A stretch of DNA of 64,000 nt from Pseudomonas sp. URIL14HWK12:I12 (GTDB lineage Bacteria; Pseudomonadota; Gammaproteobacteria; Pseudomonadales; Pseudomonadaceae). Made by a program: the position numbers and the translations under genes. Of this stretch, positions 16,634 through 25,643 are shown in pieces; the stretch's first letter is position 1, and each line of letters starts with the position of its first letter. A model generated the notes under the pieces. It was not told the DNA's origin. It worked only from the letters and a program-made list of their open reading frames with translations, and ran no database searches. The stretch lies in the NCBI RefSeq assembly GCF_003097135.1, contig NZ_QEQL01000004.1, positions 124,001 through 188,000 on the forward strand, given 5' to 3'.

Positions 16634-17263
16634 TCAGCGCCGCGCAAGGGTTCCGGCCTCGGCTGCCTGAAAGCGCCGCCATTCTTTGGCGATCTCGCCG
16701 TAGGGCATGAAGATGCTGACGCGTGGCTGGCCAGCAAGGTCTGCACGGTGCAACTGCGACAAATCGCTTTGGGTCAGGTAGGCAACGTTGATACCCACTA
16801 CCTCGCCGTCGCCGCCAAATACTGGCCCGCCGCTCATGCCTTTGGCCGTAGGGCCATTGTGGGTGGCGTAGAACACCCCGTCGCGGGCATCAAGGCGCAC
16901 TACCGCAGGCAGCGCGTGGCCCTGGCCCAAGATGGGCACATAGAGCGAATTGAACCCTACGGCGGTGACAGTTTCACCCGGCCGGTACTGGCGCCACATC
17001 GGCACCTGCGCCTTGTGGCGGAAGAACTGCACGTCGCCCTTGCCTTGGTATTCGCTGCCTGCCACATAGGGCAGGTGCTTTACGGTGACGGCATAGTCGG
17101 CGTTCCACTGGATCGCAGTGGCCATCATCATCAGAGGCAAAGGCCCGCCGGAATGGACGACGAAAGCCTGGTCGTAAATGGGGTCCTTGATATAGGCGGT
17201 GGGCATTCCATTGCACCCACCGAGCAGCAGAAGCGCTGCTAGCAGATACAGGTTGCGGAACAT
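16634..17263 (-). CDS. Trypsin-like peptidase lipoprotein
   Basis: Predicted lipoprotein of 209 residues with a trypsin-like serine protease fold. The start ATG at 17263 gives MFRNLYLLAALLLLGGCNG, a short lipoprotein signal with lipobox LGGC; a GTG three codons upstream is an alternative. The motif GMSGGPVFG holds the expected catalytic serine; a histidine in VTVKHLPY and an aspartate in VVRLDARDG may complete the triad. This length is small for a chymotrypsin-fold enzyme, so it may be a minimal protease or a scaffold. It converges on the secretion operon with zero spacing. The lipid anchor places it in the envelope near the adhesin export route, but nothing in the sequence proves a link. Confidence 0.7.
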   Translation of the reverse strand: MFRNLYLLAALLLLGGCNGMPTAYIKDPIYDQAFVVHSGGPLPLMMMATAIQWNADYAVTVKHLPYVAGSEYQGKGDVQFFRHKAQVPMWRQYRPGETVTAVGFNSLYVPILGQGHALPAVVRLDARDGVFYATHNGPTAKGMSGGPVFGGDGEVVGINVAYLTQSDLSQLHRADLAGQPRVSIFMPYGEIAKEWRRFQAAEAGTLARR

Positions 17264-17347
17264 GGTAGGCACGTCTTGAATGAGCGAGAACGCGGCAAAT
17301 ATGTCAGAGTGCCACTACGCTTACAATACGATGCGACCTTAATTTGA

Positions 17348-17366
17348 TGCGCCAATTATTGGCGCA
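17348..17366. promoter_or_regulatory. Perfect operator-like palindrome
   Basis: TGCGCCAA-TTA-TTGGCGCA is a perfect inverted repeat with 8-bp arms and a 3-base centre, in an AT-richer stretch 85 bases upstream of the peptidase start. It could be a repressor operator for the minus-strand peptidase gene or for the plus-strand promoter near 17407, or a hairpin. No cognate regulator is encoded next to it. Confidence 0.45.
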
Positions 17367-17406
17367 AAAGATAATTTTTCTTCCCGCGGCTTTGTAGGAC
17401 ATTCGC

Positions 17407-17412
17407 TATAGT
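17407..17412 (+). promoter_or_regulatory. Candidate -10 box (TATAGT), plus strand
   Basis: TATAGT within GCTATAGTCTGC is a good -10 hexamer, and the preceding C also fits an RpoS-type element. No convincing -35 is seen. The only thing downstream on this strand before the convergent J-domain gene is about 110 bases of non-coding DNA with inverted repeats. Confidence 0.35.
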
Positions 17413-17417
17413 CTGCG

Positions 17418-17528
17418 TAAGCCATACGGCATCAGGGTTTGCTGCAGTGTCAACCCATTGACTGCGCACGTTCTGCCCCTGAGGGTGCTACGGGTGACTC
17501 TACTGCAGCCCGACGAGCGGTAGGCTTA
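17418..17528 (+). ncRNA. Possible small structured RNA
   Basis: This stretch has no sensible reading frame but holds nested complementary segments: TAAGCC (17418-17423) with GGCTTA (17523-17528); GCTGCAGT (17441-17448) with ACTGCAGC (17502-17509); and an inner hairpin GTCAA-CCCA-TTGAC (17449-17462). A -10-like box lies just upstream. Together they could make a multibranched RNA of about 110 bases closed by a terminal stem. I do not recognise it as 6S, 4.5S, tmRNA, RsmY/Z or CrcZ. The 3' end touches the end of the convergent J-domain gene, and no T-tract terminator is seen, so the call is tentative. Confidence 0.3.
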
Positions 17529-18956
17529 GCTATGCCGTGGCATTAGCCAATTGATCAGCAACAGGCAGGCAAAACCGATCAGCATTATCAAAACGGTGCG
17601 TTTGTTTTGGGAGCTGGGCTGCACGAGGTGTATCCATGGCCGAGGCAGCCCGAGCCGCCCCACTTTCGACAGCCACACCACGCAGGCGCCAGCGGTGAAC
17701 AGCCAGCCCGTGTTTGCCCACTTCTGCCACCCTGTGTGCGAGAGCGCCGCACCGATTGCCAGGCTGCCCGCCGCCAGGGGCAACAAATGCCGCACCAGCA
17801 GCAGACCACTTCCTTGGCCGTAGTAGCGCGTAGGGATGAGCTTACGGCTGATCAGCACGTCCCACCTCCCTACCGCGCGAGCAACGCGGCCCCATAGGCA
17901 ATACACCGCCGTACCGATCCAGAGCATCAGTGGAGCGCTGACCAGCGCGGACAGCAGCGCGTTGATCCATCCATGCCGCGCCCCTTGGTAATCGACGAGC
18001 GAATGGGTGCCCAACGTAAACGTGAGCAAGGCCCACAAACCGACATACAGCTTTTTGTCGACCGGTTGCGGGAACCAACGGCGCCAATGGCTGCAATACC
18101 GGACCCCCAACTGCTCACACGCCTCTGGATACTGGTATTCCAGGGCCTGCGCCAACTCGTTGCAGGCGTGCCAGTCCGCCTGCGTGAACGCATCGGCAGC
18201 CCGACGGCGCTGAGCATCGCTCAACGGCATCAGCAGAAAACTGGCCGCGCGGCCTTGCGGCAGGCCGCGCCCGGCGCTGCTGTCGAGGGTTCGACGCAGG
18301 GCGTCTAGCCAAGCCTGATCCTGGCAGCGTTCAATCAGCCGCCCCCACCGCCAGCCTTCACAAGGCAATTGCCCCAGGTCATCGTCCCAGCCCATCAGTC
18401 GGCTCAGCGCCTCGAAAAATGCTGGGGACCATTGGCTGCGCTCCACCAGCACGACCATCTGTTGCTCGAACTCCAAACGCCGATCAAACGGCAGCAACCA
18501 TTCGCTAGTGAGCCAGGCCCGGACCGCATCGAGCACCTCACGGTCGCGGCCCTCCTCGAGCCAGGCATGCATCTGTTGCGGCGAGATGCCCGGGGGCACC
18601 TCTGCCTCAGGCACCTCTGCCTCAGGCACCTGTGCCGGGGCGAGCGCGGCCGGTGGCAGGGGCTCGACCCTCTGCACGGGCTGGGCGGGCGCGCTTTGGC
18701 GTGCGGCCGGCTCGGCCAATGGCGGGTCAATGCCCTCGGCCGGCTCACTGAGGGCCGGCCAAGGGTCGCCCTCTGGCTGGCCGGGGTCGTGGAACTGGCG
18801 CGCCAGCGACAATGCCTGGTCATATGCCTCACGCAAACGCTGGAAGGCCTGGGCATCCTCATCTGGCCGGTGCACTTTGAGCAGCCGTGCATAGGCCCGT
18901 TTTACGCTACGTTCGTCGGCGCCCGGCTCCAGCCCCAATACGCTCCAGCAACTCAT
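17526..18956 (-). CDS. Membrane J-domain protein, DjlB/DjlC-like partner of HscC
   Basis: J-domain co-chaperone of 476 residues expected to activate the Hsp70 encoded just upstream. The first about 65 residues form a J domain (MSCWSVLGLEPGADERSVKRAY...), but the canonical HPD tripeptide reads H-R-P-D at about residues 29-32, the form also seen in E. coli-type HscC partners. A proline/glutamate-rich linker with a tandem PEAEVPEAEV follows (about 75-125), then a soluble helical region, and four or five predicted transmembrane helices from about residue 300 to the end (for example LLPLAAGSLAIGAALSHTGW and VLIMLIGFACLLLINWLM). It starts 5 bases after the hscC stop, so the pair is an operon. Clients are unknown. 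Confidence 0.8.
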   Translation of the reverse strand: MSCWSVLGLEPGADERSVKRAYARLLKVHRPDEDAQAFQRLREAYDQALSLARQFHDPGQPEGDPWPALSEPAEGIDPPLAEPAARQSAPAQPVQRVEPLPPAALAPAQVPEAEVPEAEVPPGISPQQMHAWLEEGRDREVLDAVRAWLTSEWLLPFDRRLEFEQQMVVLVERSQWSPAFFEALSRLMGWDDDLGQLPCEGWRWGRLIERCQDQAWLDALRRTLDSSAGRGLPQGRAASFLLMPLSDAQRRRAADAFTQADWHACNELAQALEYQYPEACEQLGVRYCSHWRRWFPQPVDKKLYVGLWALLTFTLGTHSLVDYQGARHGWINALLSALVSAPLMLWIGTAVYCLWGRVARAVGRWDVLISRKLIPTRYYGQGSGLLLVRHLLPLAAGSLAIGAALSHTGWQKWANTGWLFTAGACVVWLSKVGRLGLPRPWIHLVQPSSQNKRTVLIMLIGFACLLLINWLMPRHS

Positions 18957-18961
18957 GGTAC

Positions 18962-20653
18962 CTACCCCTGCCCATCCAGCTCGCTGGCCTGCGCTGCGAT
19001 TTCGGTGCGGGCCTGGCGAATCAAGTGCTCATCCTGGCTGTCGAGCAACTGCTGGAAGCGCCGCGCCAGATGCGCCACATATTCGCGCTGCTCGCCCAGG
19101 CACTCCTGGTAGAGGCGGTCCAGCCTGGCCATCAGCAAGGTGTTGGCCTGCTGGTCGCGCGGGTGCACCTTCAGCGCGGCAAGGGCCTTGAGGCGTTCGG
19201 CGATCTGCTCGGGGCTCAGCACGCCGGGATTGTTCTCGATCACCAGGCTGCGTTGTTCACCGGTGCTGGGGATATGCGCCTGTGCCTCAAGCAAGCCATT
19301 GGTGTCGTAGGTGAAACGCACCTCCACCCCCACCTGGCCAGCAGGCATCGGCGGCACTGGCACCTCCAGCTCGCCGAGAAAGATGTTGTTTTTTACCAGC
19401 CGGCTCTCGCCCTGATAGATCCCAAGCTTTACCACCTTCTGGTTGTCCTGCAGGGTGTAGACCGTTTGCTGGCGGCTCACCGGCACCACGCTGTTGCGTT
19501 CAATGATCGGCAGGTAGTGGCCGTCCTGGTGCTCGCGCCCCTGGCGCACGCAGGTTTCGATACCCAGTGTGTAAGGGCACACGTCGGTGAGCACCACCTC
19601 TTCGAGCGAGGCATGCCGGGCCTTGAGCGCCGCCTGGATGGCCGCGCCCTGGGCTACCACTTCATCAGGGTTCAGGTGCATGGCCGGAATGCGCCCGAAC
19701 AGTGCTGCGACCAGCTTGCGCACCAACGGCATGCGGGTGGTGCCACCGACCAGCAGCACCTGGTCGAGGTCGCCGGCGCGAATGCGCGCGTCGCGCAAGG
19801 CCCGCTCGATCGGGGCCCGCAGGCGATCAAGCAAGGGTTGGGTAAGCGTCTGCAACTGCCCTTGGGTGATGTCCAGCCCCCACTCCTGGTTCGCCTCCCG
19901 CAGGACAAACCGAACACGGGTGTCGGTACCCAAAGCATGCCTTACACGCTGGGCCTCACGGCGCAGGCGTTGGGCCAACCCAGGCTGCGTGACATCGGGC
20001 AGGGCCTGTGCACCGACCTGCGCGATGAAATACTCCACCAGGCAATCATCGAAATCTTCGCCGCCCAGGAAGTTGTCGCCAGCGCTGGCACGCACCTCCA
20101 TTACCCCCTCGAACAGCTCCAGTACCGAGACGTCGAAGGTCCCGCCGCCCAGGTCAAATACCAGAAACGTCGCTTCGTCGCGCTGATGGATACCGTAGGC
20201 CAACGCGGCGGCTGTGGGTTCGTTGATGAGCTTTTCCACCTTCAGCCCTGCCAGCTCACCGGCGATGCGTGTGGCTTTGCGCTGGGCATCGCTGAAGTAG
20301 GCCGGCACGCTGATCACCGCCTCGGTGACCGGCTCGCCCAAGGCACGCTCGGCGTCTTCCTTGAGGCTGCGCAGTAGCATGGCCGATAGCTCTTCGGGCC
20401 CGTAGGGGCGGTCACCCAGCCAGGTTTGCTGCGCGCTGCCCATATGGCGCTTGAACAGCGCAGCGGTCAGGTGCGGGTGGGTTTGCAGGCGCTCTCGGGC
20501 GATGTCACCAGCCACCAGCAGGCCATGGTCGTCCAGGCCCACCACACTGGGGGTGAGCCAGTTGCCCAGCGCATTAGGCAACAGCCGCGCTTGTTCGCCG
20601 TCCCAGGCGGCAACCAGGCTGTTGGTGGTGCCCAGATCGATCCCGATCATCAT
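18962..20653 (-). CDS. hscC: Hsp70-family chaperone HscC
   Basis: Cytoplasmic ATP-dependent chaperone of 563 residues, shorter than DnaK (about 640) because the C-terminal lid is reduced, as in HscC. The nucleotide-binding domain shows the phosphate-1 loop MIGIDLGTTNSLVAAW, phosphate-2 region FLVFDLGGGTFDVSVLE and adenosine motif VLLVGGTTRMPLVRKL. The substrate-binding domain begins near residue 365. AAGGA lies upstream of the ATG at 20653; a second ATG follows at once, so the start could be one codon later. It is transcribed ahead of the J-domain gene. In E. coli HscC works with DjlB/DjlC and affects sigma70; whether that holds here is inference. Confidence 0.9.
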   Translation of the reverse strand: MMIGIDLGTTNSLVAAWDGEQARLLPNALGNWLTPSVVGLDDHGLLVAGDIARERLQTHPHLTAALFKRHMGSAQQTWLGDRPYGPEELSAMLLRSLKEDAERALGEPVTEAVISVPAYFSDAQRKATRIAGELAGLKVEKLINEPTAAALAYGIHQRDEATFLVFDLGGGTFDVSVLELFEGVMEVRASAGDNFLGGEDFDDCLVEYFIAQVGAQALPDVTQPGLAQRLRREAQRVRHALGTDTRVRFVLREANQEWGLDITQGQLQTLTQPLLDRLRAPIERALRDARIRAGDLDQVLLVGGTTRMPLVRKLVAALFGRIPAMHLNPDEVVAQGAAIQAALKARHASLEEVVLTDVCPYTLGIETCVRQGREHQDGHYLPIIERNSVVPVSRQQTVYTLQDNQKVVKLGIYQGESRLVKNNIFLGELEVPVPPMPAGQVGVEVRFTYDTNGLLEAQAHIPSTGEQRSLVIENNPGVLSPEQIAERLKALAALKVHPRDQQANTLLMARLDRLYQECLGEQREYVAHLARRFQQLLDSQDEHLIRQARTEIAAQASELDGQG

Positions 20654-20749
20654 GACTATGCTTCCTTGTTAAATGCGCAGCACCGTTAAAACCCAAGAGT
20701 GACAATGGGACTTACCGAGCATCGCCCCAAAAAAAGGCACTGCTGCCCT

Positions 20750-21049
20750 CTATGCCCTGTCTTGGATCACTACCCAGGGCGAAACCACCACCGCCCAGAG
20801 TTCGGGCGCCCCCTGTGCATAGGCTGCGGCGCGCGAGGCAGAGAGTTTCTCAAGCTGCCCAGCCTCCAACCAGGCCGATACGCTGGCACGATCGTCCTCG
20901 GCCACCGCTTGCGCCACGCTGATCAAATCCAGCGATGATGCGACCCACAACAGTGCGCCCCGAGCAAAGAACGGTTCCAGTGCTTGCCATTCAATCCGCG
21001 CTGTTTCACCGAGCAATTTGGCATAAAGGGTGCTTGTCTCTTCACTCAT
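20750..21049 (-). CDS. DUF2288 domain protein
   Basis: Small acidic protein of 99 residues of the DUF2288 family, function unknown. The start at 21049 (MSEETSTLYAKLLGETARIEW) is preferred because it gives the family's usual length and has CGAG upstream; in-frame ATGs at 21064 and 21115 would add residues without similarity. The sequence shows the family's core 'LLWVASSLDLISVAQAVAEDD' and no membrane segment or metal motif. It stands alone, minus strand, divergent from braC with about 330 bases between. Confidence 0.75.
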   Translation of the reverse strand: MSEETSTLYAKLLGETARIEWQALEPFFARGALLWVASSLDLISVAQAVAEDDRASVSAWLEAGQLEKLSASRAAAYAQGAPELWAVVVSPWVVIQDRA

Positions 21050-21378
21050 CGGGTCACTCGGCATAGCGTAAAAAACGCGGATGATAACGCCGGCAATACC
21101 TGGTAGCAAAAACATAGCGGCCCTTGCGGCCCTGCGGTAGGCGCGCCCTGTGCGGCCGTTTCAATGAAAGATGGCGGCAATATATAAATATTTTTCAACC
21201 AGGCGACACCGCCAACACCGCTGGCCCAAGGCCTGCTTTCAACCACCTTGCTCGCACTCTACACTGCGCCCTGGCTCCCACGAGCTGGCCAGCGGGCCTG
21301 GTTTCCCTGCCAGGGCGAACGGCCTGGCGGCCATGGCCGCCGGACTATAAAAAAGACAAAACACCAATGGAGCACTCC
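21050..21378. promoter_or_regulatory. Divergent control region DUF2288/braC
   Basis: A 329-base stretch without a gene. It contains an AT-rich segment (AATATATAAATATTTTT near 21179-21195), and close to braC a perfect 16-bp palindrome GGCGGCCATGGCCGCC (21326-21341) followed at once by GGACTATAAAAAAG, which holds a TATAAA -10-like box. The translation start of braC follows 29 bases later. In P. aeruginosa the bra genes are regulated by branched-chain amino acids; the palindrome is a candidate regulator site but no known consensus was matched. Confidence 0.45.
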
Positions 21379-22497
21379 ATGCACAACGCTAGCAAATTCA
21401 CCCGCCTGTTCGCGGCCATGGTCCTGGCCGGGGTTGCGAGCCACGCGTTCGCCGCCGACACCATCAAGATCGGCATCGCCGGCCCTAAAACCGGCCCGGT
21501 GGCCGAATACGGCAGGATGCAGTTCATCGGTGCGCACATGGCGATCGATCAGATCAACGCCAAGGGCGGGGTCGACGGCAAGAAGCTTGAAGCGGTGGAG
21601 TACGACGACGCCTGCGATCCCAAGCAGGCTGTGGCCGTGGCCAACAAGGTTGTCAACGATGGTGTCAAGTACGTCGTCGGCCACCTGTGCTCCAGCTCCG
21701 CCCAGCCCGCCCAGGACGTCTATGAAGACGAAGGCGTGCTGATGGTTACCCCGGCGGCCACCAGCCCCACCATCACCAGCCGCGACCACAAGCTGGTGTT
21801 CCGCACCATCGGCCTGGACAGCGCCCAGGGCCCGGTAGCCGGTAGCTGGATCGCCGATCACGTCAAGCCCAAGACGGTGGCCGTGATCGATGACAAGCAG
21901 CAATATGGCCAGGGCATCGCCGATGCCGTTGCCAAGACCTTGCAAGCCAAGGGTGTGAAGGTCGCAGTGCGCGAGAGCATCAACGCCGGCGACAAGGACT
22001 TTTCCGCTCTGATCGCCAAGCTCAAGCAGGCCAACGTCGACTTCGTCTACTACGGTGGCTACCACCCCGAGCTGGGCCAGATCCTGCGCCAAGCCAAGGA
22101 AAAAGGCCTGAACGCCAAGTTCATGGGCCCTGAAGGGGTAGGCAACGATTCGCTGTCGCAGATCGCTGGCGAGGCCGCCGAAGGCCTGCTGGTCACCCTG
22201 CCCAAGTCGTTCGACTCCGACCCGGCCAACCAGGCGCTGACCAAAGCCTTCCAAGACAAGAAAGAAGACCCAAGCGGCCCGTTCGTATTCCCGTCCTACG
22301 CTGCGGTCGAGGTGATTGCCGACAGCATCAAGGCGGCCAAGAGCGAAGACCCCGACAAGGTCGCTGCCGCCATCCGTGCGGGCAGCTTCGATACCCCTAT
22401 CGGCAAGCTGACCTACGACGAGAAAGGCGACCTCAAGGACTTCCAGTTCGTGGTGTACGAGTGGCACTACGGCAAGCCCAAAACCGAGGCCAAGTGA
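21379..22497 (+). CDS. braC: Leu/Ile/Val/(Thr/Ala) periplasmic binding protein
   Basis: Periplasmic receptor of 372 residues for branched-chain amino acids, feeding the ABC permease encoded downstream. Start at 21379 is chosen because GGAG lies 6 bases before it, inside a possible upstream ATG at 21367. A Sec signal peptide (FTRLFAAMVLAGVASHAFA) is cleaved before ADTIKIG. The mature protein aligns by eye along its whole length with P. aeruginosa BraC, for example YDDACDPKQAVAVANKVVNDGVK, GHLCSSS with the partner cysteine in the same lobe, and the end DFQFVVYEWH. It is the first gene of braCDEFG but is separated from braD by about 200 bases with a strong hairpin, which would allow more receptor than permease. 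Confidence 0.93.
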   Translation: MHNASKFTRLFAAMVLAGVASHAFAADTIKIGIAGPKTGPVAEYGRMQFIGAHMAIDQINAKGGVDGKKLEAVEYDDACDPKQAVAVANKVVNDGVKYVVGHLCSSSAQPAQDVYEDEGVLMVTPAATSPTITSRDHKLVFRTIGLDSAQGPVAGSWIADHVKPKTVAVIDDKQQYGQGIADAVAKTLQAKGVKVAVRESINAGDKDFSALIAKLKQANVDFVYYGGYHPELGQILRQAKEKGLNAKFMGPEGVGNDSLSQIAGEAAEGLLVTLPKSFDSDPANQALTKAFQDKKEDPSGPFVFPSYAAVEVIADSIKAAKSEDPDKVAAAIRAGSFDTPIGKLTYDEKGDLKDFQFVVYEWHYGKPKTEAK

Positions 22498-22502
22498 TGC
22501 AC

Positions 22503-22529
22503 GGTGGGCGCGCCTCAGGCGCGCCCACC
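22503..22529 (+). terminator. Strong hairpin between braC and braD
   Basis: A perfect 12-bp GC-rich stem (22503-22514 with 22518-22529) with loop TCA lies 5 bases after the braC stop. There is no T-tract (TTCGCC follows), so it may protect the 3' end of braC mRNA or attenuate read-through instead of stopping transcription fully. Confidence 0.6.
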
Positions 22530-22613
22530 TTCGCCTGCCCCATCCGATTCATGGCCTGCACGGCGCGATCCGCCGAACGGGCCGCCTGAAAATCTATAAA
22601 ACCGTTACCCGCG

Positions 22614-22626
22614 GTTCACTGTGAAC
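22614..22626. promoter_or_regulatory. Palindrome upstream of braD
   Basis: GTTCAC-T-GTGAAC is a perfect inverted repeat in the braC-braD gap, just after ATCTATAAAAC, which resembles a -10 element. An internal promoter with an operator is possible. No known consensus was assigned. Confidence 0.35.
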
Positions 22627-22701
22627 GTCCGAGCCTGGCATCGCGCCATTTCGGTGTGCGTTGCAGCGAAATGCAGCCCAGGTTTTTAGGAGCGCGGCAC
22701 C

Positions 22702-23625
22702 ATGCCCGATATTTTCCATTTCCTTCAGCAACTGGTGAACGGCCTCACGGTCGGCAGCACCTACGCGCTGATCGCCATCGGCTACACGATGGTCTACGGC
22801 ATCATTGGCATGATCAACTTCGCCCATGGCGAGGTGTACATGATCGGCTCTTATGTGGCCTTCATTGTTCTGGCCGGCCTTGCGATGCTCGGTATCCACA
22901 GCCTGCCGTTGCTGATGATCGCCGGCTTTGCCGGTGCGATCATCGTCTGCAGCGCCTATGGCTACAGCATCGAACGAGTGGCCTACCGGCCGCTGCGCGG
23001 CGGCAACCGGCTGATTCCGCTGATCTCTGCGATCGGCATGTCCATCTTCCTGCAGAACGCCGTCCAACTCTCGCAAGGTTCGAGCAACTGGGCCATTCCC
23101 AATCTGCTGCCGGGTAACCTGAGCTTCGGCCCGGGGGGCAATCAGCAAGTGCTGATTTCCTACATGCAGGTGGTGGTGTTCTGCGTGACCCTGGTCGCCA
23201 TGATCGGCCTGACCCTGTTCATCTCCCGCTCGCGCATGGGCCGCGCCTGCCGTGCCTGCGCCGAGGACATGAAAATGGCCGGCCTGCTGGGCATCAACAC
23301 CAACAACATCATTGCCCTGACCTTCGTGATCGGTGCAGCACTGGCGGCCGTGGCGGCCATGCTGTTGTCGATGCAGTATGGCGTGATCAACCCCTATGCG
23401 GGCTTTCTGGTCGGGCTGAAGGCCTTCACCTCCGCTGTGCTAGGCGGTATTGGCAGCATACCCGGCGCCATGCTCGGGGGGCTGGTACTAGGTGTCGCCG
23501 AAGCCTTCGGTGCCGACGTATTCGGCGATCAGTACAAAGACGTAGTAGCGTTCGGCCTGTTGGTGCTGGTGCTGCTGTTTCGGCCCACCGGCCTGCTGGG
23601 CCGCCCCGAGGTTGAAAAAGTATGA
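22702..23625 (+). CDS. braD: Branched-chain amino acid ABC transporter permease LivH/BraD
   Basis: Inner-membrane permease of 307 residues, one half of the translocation pore for leucine, isoleucine and valine. It has the LivH-type pattern of about eight hydrophobic helices, beginning [41 protein letters not shown], and the EAA-like cytoplasmic loop near '[25 protein letters not shown]' that docks on the ATPases. A ribosome site (AGGAG) precedes the ATG. Its stop overlaps the start of braE by 4 bases, so the two permease subunits are made together. Confidence 0.93.
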   Translation: MPDIFHFLQQLVNGLTVGSTYALIAIGYTMVYGIIGMINFAHGEVYMIGSYVAFIVLAGLAMLGIHSLPLLMIAGFAGAIIVCSAYGYSIERVAYRPLRGGNRLIPLISAIGMSIFLQNAVQLSQGSSNWAIPNLLPGNLSFGPGGNQQVLISYMQVVVFCVTLVAMIGLTLFISRSRMGRACRACAEDMKMAGLLGINTNNIIALTFVIGAALAAVAAMLLSMQYGVINPYAGFLVGLKAFTSAVLGGIGSIPGAMLGGLVLGVAEAFGADVFGDQYKDVVAFGLLVLVLLFRPTGLLGRPEVEKV

Positions 23626-24875
23626 GTCGTTACTTCAAACAGGCGCTGTTCAGCGCACTGCTGGTGTGGGCTATCGCCTACCCGATCTTCAACCTCAAGC
23701 TGGAGTTCTCTGGGGTGATGCTGCAGGTTCGCGGCGCCGATGGCATCACGTTGCTTCTGATTGCCGTTTGCTCGCTGCTGTTGTTCCTGCGCGTGCTGTT
23801 CACCGAGCAGCTCGCCGGGTTGCGCGGCGCTGAACGCAAGCCTCTGGTGCCGCCCAGCCTGAGCAACTACCTGACCCTGCCCAAGACCCAGCGCTGGGGC
23901 ATGGCGGCATTGATCGTGCTGGCGTTCGTATGGCCGTTCTACGGCTCCCGCGGGGCGGTCGACATCGCGACGGTGATCCTCATCTACGCCATGCTCGGCT
24001 TGGGCTTGAACATCGTGGTAGGCCTGGCTGGCCTGCTCGACCTGGGTTACGTAGGCTTTTACGCCGTCGGCGCCTACAGCTACGCCCTGCTCTCCCACTA
24101 CCTGGGCCTGAGCTTCTGGGAATGCCTGCCCATCGCCGGCCTGCTGGCCGCCGCGTTCGGCTTCCTGCTGGGCTTTCCGGTGCTGCGCCTGCGTGGTGAC
24201 TACCTGGCGATCGTGACTCTGGGCTTTGGCGAAATCATCCGCCTTTTCCTGCGTAACCTGTCGGACATTACTGGCGGGCCCAATGGGATCAGCGGCATCG
24301 AAAGGCCCACCTTTTTCGGCCTGACGTTCGACCGCAGCGCGCCGGAAGGTGGCCAGACCTTCCACCAGTTCTTCGGCCTGCCCTACAACTCGGCCGACAA
24401 AGTCGTGTTCCTGTACCTGATCGCCCTGTTGCTGACGCTGCTGGTGCTGTTCGTGATCAACCGCCTGCTGCGCATGCCGATCGGCCGCGCCTGGGAAGCG
24501 TTGCGTGAAGACGAAATCGCCTGCCGCGCATTGGGCCTGAACCCGACCATCATCAAGCTCTCGGCCTTCACCTTGGGCGCTGCCTTTGCAGGTTTCGCTG
24601 GCAGCTTCTTCGCCGCGCGCCAAGGGCTGATCACGCCCGAGTCGTTCACCTTCCTGGAGTCGGCCACCATCCTGGCGATCGTCGTGCTGGGCGGCATGGG
24701 CTCGCAGCTTGGCGTGGTGCTGGCGGCGATCGTGATGATTCTGGTGCCGGAGCTGATGCGCGAATTCAGTGATTACCGAATGTTGATGTTCGGCGCCATG
24801 ATGGTGCTGATGATGATCTGGCGCCCGCAGGGCTTTTTGCCAATGCAGCGCCCCCACCTGGAGCTGCGCCGATGA
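23622..24875 (+). CDS. braE: Branched-chain amino acid ABC transporter permease LivM/BraE
   Basis: Second permease subunit, 417 residues, pairs with BraD in the inner membrane. Two or three extra N-terminal helices (about residues 5-60 and 90-110) precede the conserved LivM core starting [34 protein letters not shown]. The ATPase-docking loop is near '[28 protein letters not shown]'. The long form with the DUF3382-like N-terminus is usual for pseudomonads. Coupled by 4-base overlaps to both braD and braF. Confidence 0.93.
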   Translation: MSRYFKQALFSALLVWAIAYPIFNLKLEFSGVMLQVRGADGITLLLIAVCSLLLFLRVLFTEQLAGLRGAERKPLVPPSLSNYLTLPKTQRWGMAALIVLAFVWPFYGSRGAVDIATVILIYAMLGLGLNIVVGLAGLLDLGYVGFYAVGAYSYALLSHYLGLSFWECLPIAGLLAAAFGFLLGFPVLRLRGDYLAIVTLGFGEIIRLFLRNLSDITGGPNGISGIERPTFFGLTFDRSAPEGGQTFHQFFGLPYNSADKVVFLYLIALLLTLLVLFVINRLLRMPIGRAWEALREDEIACRALGLNPTIIKLSAFTLGAAFAGFAGSFFAARQGLITPESFTFLESATILAIVVLGGMGSQLGVVLAAIVMILVPELMREFSDYRMLMFGAMMVLMMIWRPQGFLPMQRPHLELRR

Positions 24876-25642
24876 GCCAGAAGAATCTGCTGGAAGTGTC
24901 TGGCTTGTCGATGCGCTTTGGCGGCCTGCTGGCGGTCAACGGGGTGGGCATGACGGTCAAAGAGAAGCAGGTGGTGTCGGTGATCGGCCCTAATGGGGCT
25001 GGTAAAACGACCGTGTTCAACTGCCTGACCGGTTTTTACCAGCCCAGCTCGGGCAGCATCCTGCTCGACGGCGAACCCATTCAGGGCCTGCCGGGGCACG
25101 TGATCGCTCGCAAGGGTGTGGTGCGCACCTTCCAGAACGTGCGCCTGTTCAAGGAAATGACGGCGGTGGAAAACCTGCTCGTGGCACAACACCGCCATCT
25201 CAATACCGGGTTTCTCGCGGGCCTGCTGAAAACCCCCGGGTTTCGTCGCAGCGAACGCGAGGCGATGGAATACGCCGAGCACTGGCTGGAGCAAGTCAAT
25301 CTCAAAGAGGTTGCCAACCGCCCCGCCGGCACCCTTGCCTATGGCCAGCAACGCCGCCTGGAAATCGCCCGTTGCATGATGACGCGCCCGCGCATTCTGA
25401 TGCTCGACGAGCCTGCGGCAGGCTTGAACCCCCGCGAAACCGACGACCTGAAAGCGCTGATCAGCGTGCTGCGTGAGCAGTACAACGCAACGGTGCTGCT
25501 GATCGAGCACGACATGAAGCTGGTGATGAGCATCTCCGACCATATCGTTGTGATCAACCAAGGCATGCCGCTGGCCGATGGCACCCCTGAGCAGGTGCGT
25601 GACAATCCCGAAGTGATCAAAGCCTACCTGGGGGAAGCGTAA
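24872..25642 (+). CDS. braF: Branched-chain amino acid ABC transporter ATPase LivG/BraF
   Basis: Cytoplasmic ATPase of 256 residues driving uptake. Walker A is GPNGAGKTT; the signature region reads [13 protein letters not shown], the LivG variant of LSGGQ; Walker B is [13 protein letters not shown], followed by the switch histidine in [11 protein letters not shown]. The extra loop after the Q-loop ([21 protein letters not shown]) is typical of LivG. Start overlaps the braE stop by ATGA; braG starts 1 base after its stop. Confidence 0.95.
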   Translation: MSQKNLLEVSGLSMRFGGLLAVNGVGMTVKEKQVVSVIGPNGAGKTTVFNCLTGFYQPSSGSILLDGEPIQGLPGHVIARKGVVRTFQNVRLFKEMTAVENLLVAQHRHLNTGFLAGLLKTPGFRRSEREAMEYAEHWLEQVNLKEVANRPAGTLAYGQQRRLEIARCMMTRPRILMLDEPAAGLNPRETDDLKALISVLREQYNATVLLIEHDMKLVMSISDHIVVINQGMPLADGTPEQVRDNPEVIKAYLGEA

Positions 25643-25643
25643 G

